Shown here piece by piece: positions 39,192 through 41,237 of a stretch of DNA of 41,237 nucleotides (the first letter of the stretch is position 1; each line of letters begins with the position of its first letter). The position numbers and the translations under genes were made by a program. Below the pieces are notes generated by a model. The model was not told the DNA's origin. It did not search any database and saw only the letters and a list, made by a program, of their open reading frames with translations. This DNA is from a virus. The DNA is taken from positions 1 through 41,237 of IMG/VR virus record IMGVR_UViG_3300021957_005932, one strand, 5' to 3'.

Positions 39192-40132
39192 TAAAAGTCA
39201 GGGTATGTTTTATTTTCTGAAAAGAAATTTCTATTAACCCCATCAACTCGGGTGTTGATATCAGTTAAACTACCTATTTTACCGTTATTTTCTCCTTTAC
39301 CTAATTCATCGCCATCGGATAATGCGTTTTGGTGTGTGGAGTCATATTCATTGTTTTCGTTATATACATTTCTTCCTGTGTTATCTATTCTTGTGTTGAT
39401 GTCGGTTAAACCACCCACATTACCAACATTCTCTCCTTTACCTAACTCATCACCATCCGACAATGCATTTTGATGTACTAAACTATACCCATTCGAATCG
39501 TTATAGGTATTTCTATTAATTAAATCTGTTCGTGTATTGATGTCAGTTAATCCACCCACATTTCCGTTATTTTCTCCTTTACCTAACTCATCTCCGTCAG
39601 ACAACGCGTTTTCGTGAGAAGTACCATATCCATTATCTTCGTTGTATACATTTCTTCCTGTATTGTCGGTTCTTGTATTAATATCTGTTAGTCCACCTAT
39701 TTTACCATTGTTTTCTCCCTTCCCTAACTCATCACCGTCAGATATTGCATTAGGGTGTCCAATACTGTAACCATTAGTAATATTATAAGAATTTCTTTTA
39801 ATATTTTCCTGTCTTTGTGTAATATCTGTTTTAGTACCTATTTTACCGTTCATTTCACCTCGACCTAACTCATCACCGTCAGACAATGCGTTTAGGTTCG
39901 ATGATCCGTATGGTGATTCGGTACTATATGTGTTTCTTCCTAAAACATCTATTCTGTTTTGAATATCCACACTACTACCCACTTTTCCGTTATTATCACC
40001 CTTACCCAATTCATCACCATCAGATAATGCATTAGGGTGTGATGTACCATAGGATTTAAGACTTTTGTATTCATTTCTCGCCAATGCGTCTTCCCTAAAT
40101 TTATCAGATATCGATTCTATTTGACTTGCCAT
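39191..40132 (-). CDS. Virion-like protein of six 47-residue repeats
   Basis: The product is 313 residues. After a 33-residue helical head (SQIESISDKFREDALARNEY) the rest is six tandem repeats, each about 47 residues, the last 45. The repeat core is NALSDGDELGKGENNGKIG, then a DI-x-x-R helix-like part and RN-x-Y, and a GY-x-x-x-H linker. The SDGDELGKGEN loop is rich in Asp, Gly, Glu and Asn, like calcium-binding or turn motifs, but it is not a standard EF-hand or TSP3. Repeats diverge in the middle ones (units 2 and 3). No family recognised. It is coupled to its neighbours by one-base overlaps on both sides. Confidence 0.75.
   Translation of the reverse strand: MASQIESISDKFREDALARNEYKSLKSYGTSHPNALSDGDELGKGDNNGKVGSSVDIQNRIDVLGRNTYSTESPYGSSNLNALSDGDELGRGEMNGKIGTKTDITQRQENIKRNSYNITNGYSIGHPNAISDGDELGKGENNGKIGGLTDINTRTDNTGRNVYNEDNGYGTSHENALSDGDELGKGENNGNVGGLTDINTRTDLINRNTYNDSNGYSLVHQNALSDGDELGKGENVGNVGGLTDINTRIDNTGRNVYNENNEYDSTHQNALSDGDELGKGENNGKIGSLTDINTRVDGVNRNFFSENKTYPDF
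39194..40033 (-). repeat. Six tandem 141-bp coding repeats
   Basis: Each unit is 141 bp (47 codons), starting at the codon for Asn in NALSDG, and the sixth is 135 bp. Period is exact at protein level, with no insertions between units, but DNA identity is reduced by synonymous changes. Confidence 0.9.
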
Positions 40133-40623
40133 TATAATAATCCTTTTATTCTTTTTACCTCTTCAAAAATACCGAGCGATGATATTGGTGAAACAGATGT
40201 TTTATCGGAATTAGACTTTAACATATTCGTAGGAACACGATTACTTGTCTTTTTCGTGTGTTTCTTTAAAAAACTATTTTGTCTTACATCGTCGATTTGA
40301 CCAATTTCATTTGATCTTTGTTGGGACTTTTTATTTTTCTTAATTAATTCTCTTTCACCGTTTAAGTGAGTTTCACCCCACTTTAACATTAAATCACCAC
40401 CCATTAGTTTAAATTGAGTGGTGTCTTTAAGTTCGGGTTTTTTTAAATCGTATATGATTGACTTTAATTGACTGTAACTAATATTTTTAGTCCTTATTAA
40501 ACCCTTCGCTCTTTGAACACCAACAACAGATTTATCACTTAACGACATAAATACACTATGAATGTAGTCAAATATGTTTTCGGGTAATCTAAAAATTCTA
40601 TTTTGTAATTTACTGTTACTCAT
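40132..40623 (-). CDS. Unknown basic phage protein
   Basis: The product is 163 residues, basic. The N-terminal ~90 residues look ordered: RIFRLPENIFDYIHSVFMSL, then GVQRAKGLIRTKNISYSQLK and SIIYDLKKPELKDTTQFKLM. The remainder is Lys/Ser/Asn-rich and probably flexible, ending LGIFEEVKRIKGLL. No family recognised. It overlaps the repeat-protein gene by one base and starts one base after the next gene's stop, so it belongs to the same virion-like run. Confidence 0.7.
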   Translation of the reverse strand: MSNSKLQNRIFRLPENIFDYIHSVFMSLSDKSVVGVQRAKGLIRTKNISYSQLKSIIYDLKKPELKDTTQFKLMGGDLMLKWGETHLNGERELIKKNKKSQQRSNEIGQIDDVRQNSFLKKHTKKTSNRVPTNMLKSNSDKTSVSPISSLGIFEEVKRIKGLL

Positions 40624-40624
40624 T

Positions 40625-41236
40625 TTAACTTAAGTATTCTTTTATGTCGTCAATTGTAAGTTTATTTTTATTAAGTGTTGTTTTCAAAGAACTTAACTGT
40701 CTCTTAATGATTGGGTTAATGTCTTTTTTTTCACTATTTACAATTTCATCATTACTATTTTTCTTTGTTAGTACGGTTTCCATATAGTCTTTCATAAACT
40801 TCTTAGGATTCTCAACTAATCTAACCTTATCATCAGGTAGTTTTTGGTCATATCCCATTTTTTCAAGTCTTTCAATTGCATCTTCATGGGTAAGTTTTAA
40901 TTCCTTCGTAAAATGTTTGTACGCTTCCTTAAAACTGTCGTCATCACCCAACGTATCATCATAACCAAGAGATTTACTCATATCGGATTCCGCCCAATAC
41001 CTTAATGAGGTGTGTGTTCCGTGAACACCATGAGTCCCCATTTGTCCTGCATATCCTTTTGCTGTTTGGTTAGATGTCTTTTTAGATGTTACACCTTTAG
41101 TATTTGCATTTGTTGCTTTACCACCTCTTTGAATATTTCCTTTAGCATTAACAATTTCTTCAACATCACCCTCTTCATCTTCTGCAACTTCAGGTATTTT
41201 TTTAAAGTTAGTGTCGTCCGACATTGCGTCGGCCAT
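40625..41236 (-). CDS. Unknown phage protein at the window edge
   Basis: The product is 203 residues if ATG 41236 is the start; because only one base lies upstream in the window, a longer protein cannot be excluded. ATG at 41224 (MSDDTNF) is an alternative start. The N-terminal 80 residues are acidic then Gly/Thr/Asn-rich (GQMGTHGVHGTHTSLRYWAE). The middle is helical (KEAYKHFTKELKLTHEDAIE), and the end is Lys-rich with a helix (SLKTTLNKNKLTIDDIKEYL). No family recognised. Confidence 0.65.
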   Translation of the reverse strand: MADAMSDDTNFKKIPEVAEDEEGDVEEIVNAKGNIQRGGKATNANTKGVTSKKTSNQTAKGYAGQMGTHGVHGTHTSLRYWAESDMSKSLGYDDTLGDDDSFKEAYKHFTKELKLTHEDAIERLEKMGYDQKLPDDKVRLVENPKKFMKDYMETVLTKKNSNDEIVNSEKKDINPIIKRQLSSLKTTLNKNKLTIDDIKEYLS

Positions 41237-41237
41237 T

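Noticed and set aside
39194-40033. CRISPR-like or non-coding tandem repeat
   Set aside because: The 141-bp period is in frame, coding, and conserved at protein level with synonymous changes between units.

Overview
The window is a contiguous piece of a T4-like tailed phage (myovirus) genome, AT-rich (roughly two thirds A+T by eye), most likely infecting a member of the Bacteroidota (Flavobacteriia-like). The phage assignment rests on an ordered T4-type head module: large terminase (gp17-like), portal (gp20-like), prohead protease (gp21-like), acidic scaffold (gp22-like), major capsid protein (gp23-like). It is supported by a gp55-like sigma factor, PhoH, dUTPase, dCMP deaminase and a gp5-like baseplate OB-fold protein. 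The host assignment rests on five consecutive signal peptides that all cleave before Gln (the Bacteroidetes Q-rule), a type IX secretion C-terminal sorting domain, a Bacteroidota-type bS21, a DUF4494-like protein, and a general lack of Shine-Dalgarno sequences before start codons.

Layout. (1) 3-5335, + strand: a compact operon of exported proteins. It holds a 5'-truncated dockerin-like protein, a cohesin-like plus dockerin-like protein, a cohesin-like protein with a T9SS sorting tail, a small membrane protein, a CsgG-like protein, a predicted outer-membrane beta-barrel with a long Lys and Ser/Asn/Glu linker, and a small secreted protein. It ends at a strong terminator. This is the most unusual part of the window. 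(2) 5482-8042: a ClpC-like AAA+ unfoldase (- strand) divergent from an Hsp20 chaperone (+ strand). (3) 8151-21891, + strand: a KTSC protein, a nucleotidyltransferase, four largely acidic proteins of unknown function, then terminase, portal, core-region proteins, protease, scaffold and capsid. A single reverse gene for ribosomal protein bS21 sits between the portal and protease blocks. (4) 21972-22412: dCMP deaminase, convergent with and overlapping the reverse cluster. (5) 22372-41236, - strand: from right to left in transcription order, virion-like proteins (including one with six 47-residue repeats), a glycosyltransferase, DUF4494-like, degenerate HD, dUTPase, PhoH, degenerate HAD, two more glycosyltransferases, the sigma factor, then baseplate/tail-associated proteins and small phage-conserved proteins.

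How it fits together. The capsid genes form short transcription units separated by hairpin terminators. The octamer TATTTATA/T lies in sense orientation just upstream of ten gene starts on both strands and is a candidate late-promoter element for the phage sigma factor. The sigma gene is followed by baseplate genes, so late regulation and tail assembly are linked in one transcript. The ClpC/Hsp20 pair, bS21, nucleotide enzymes and glycosyltransferases look like host-takeover functions. The secreted cassette suggests that the infected cell surface, or the space outside it, is remodelled by phage-encoded adhesive proteins. No stretch above 300 bases lacks a gene. No tRNA, CRISPR array, insertion sequence, integrase or attachment site was seen. 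All identifications are by eye from sequence motifs; no database search was possible.
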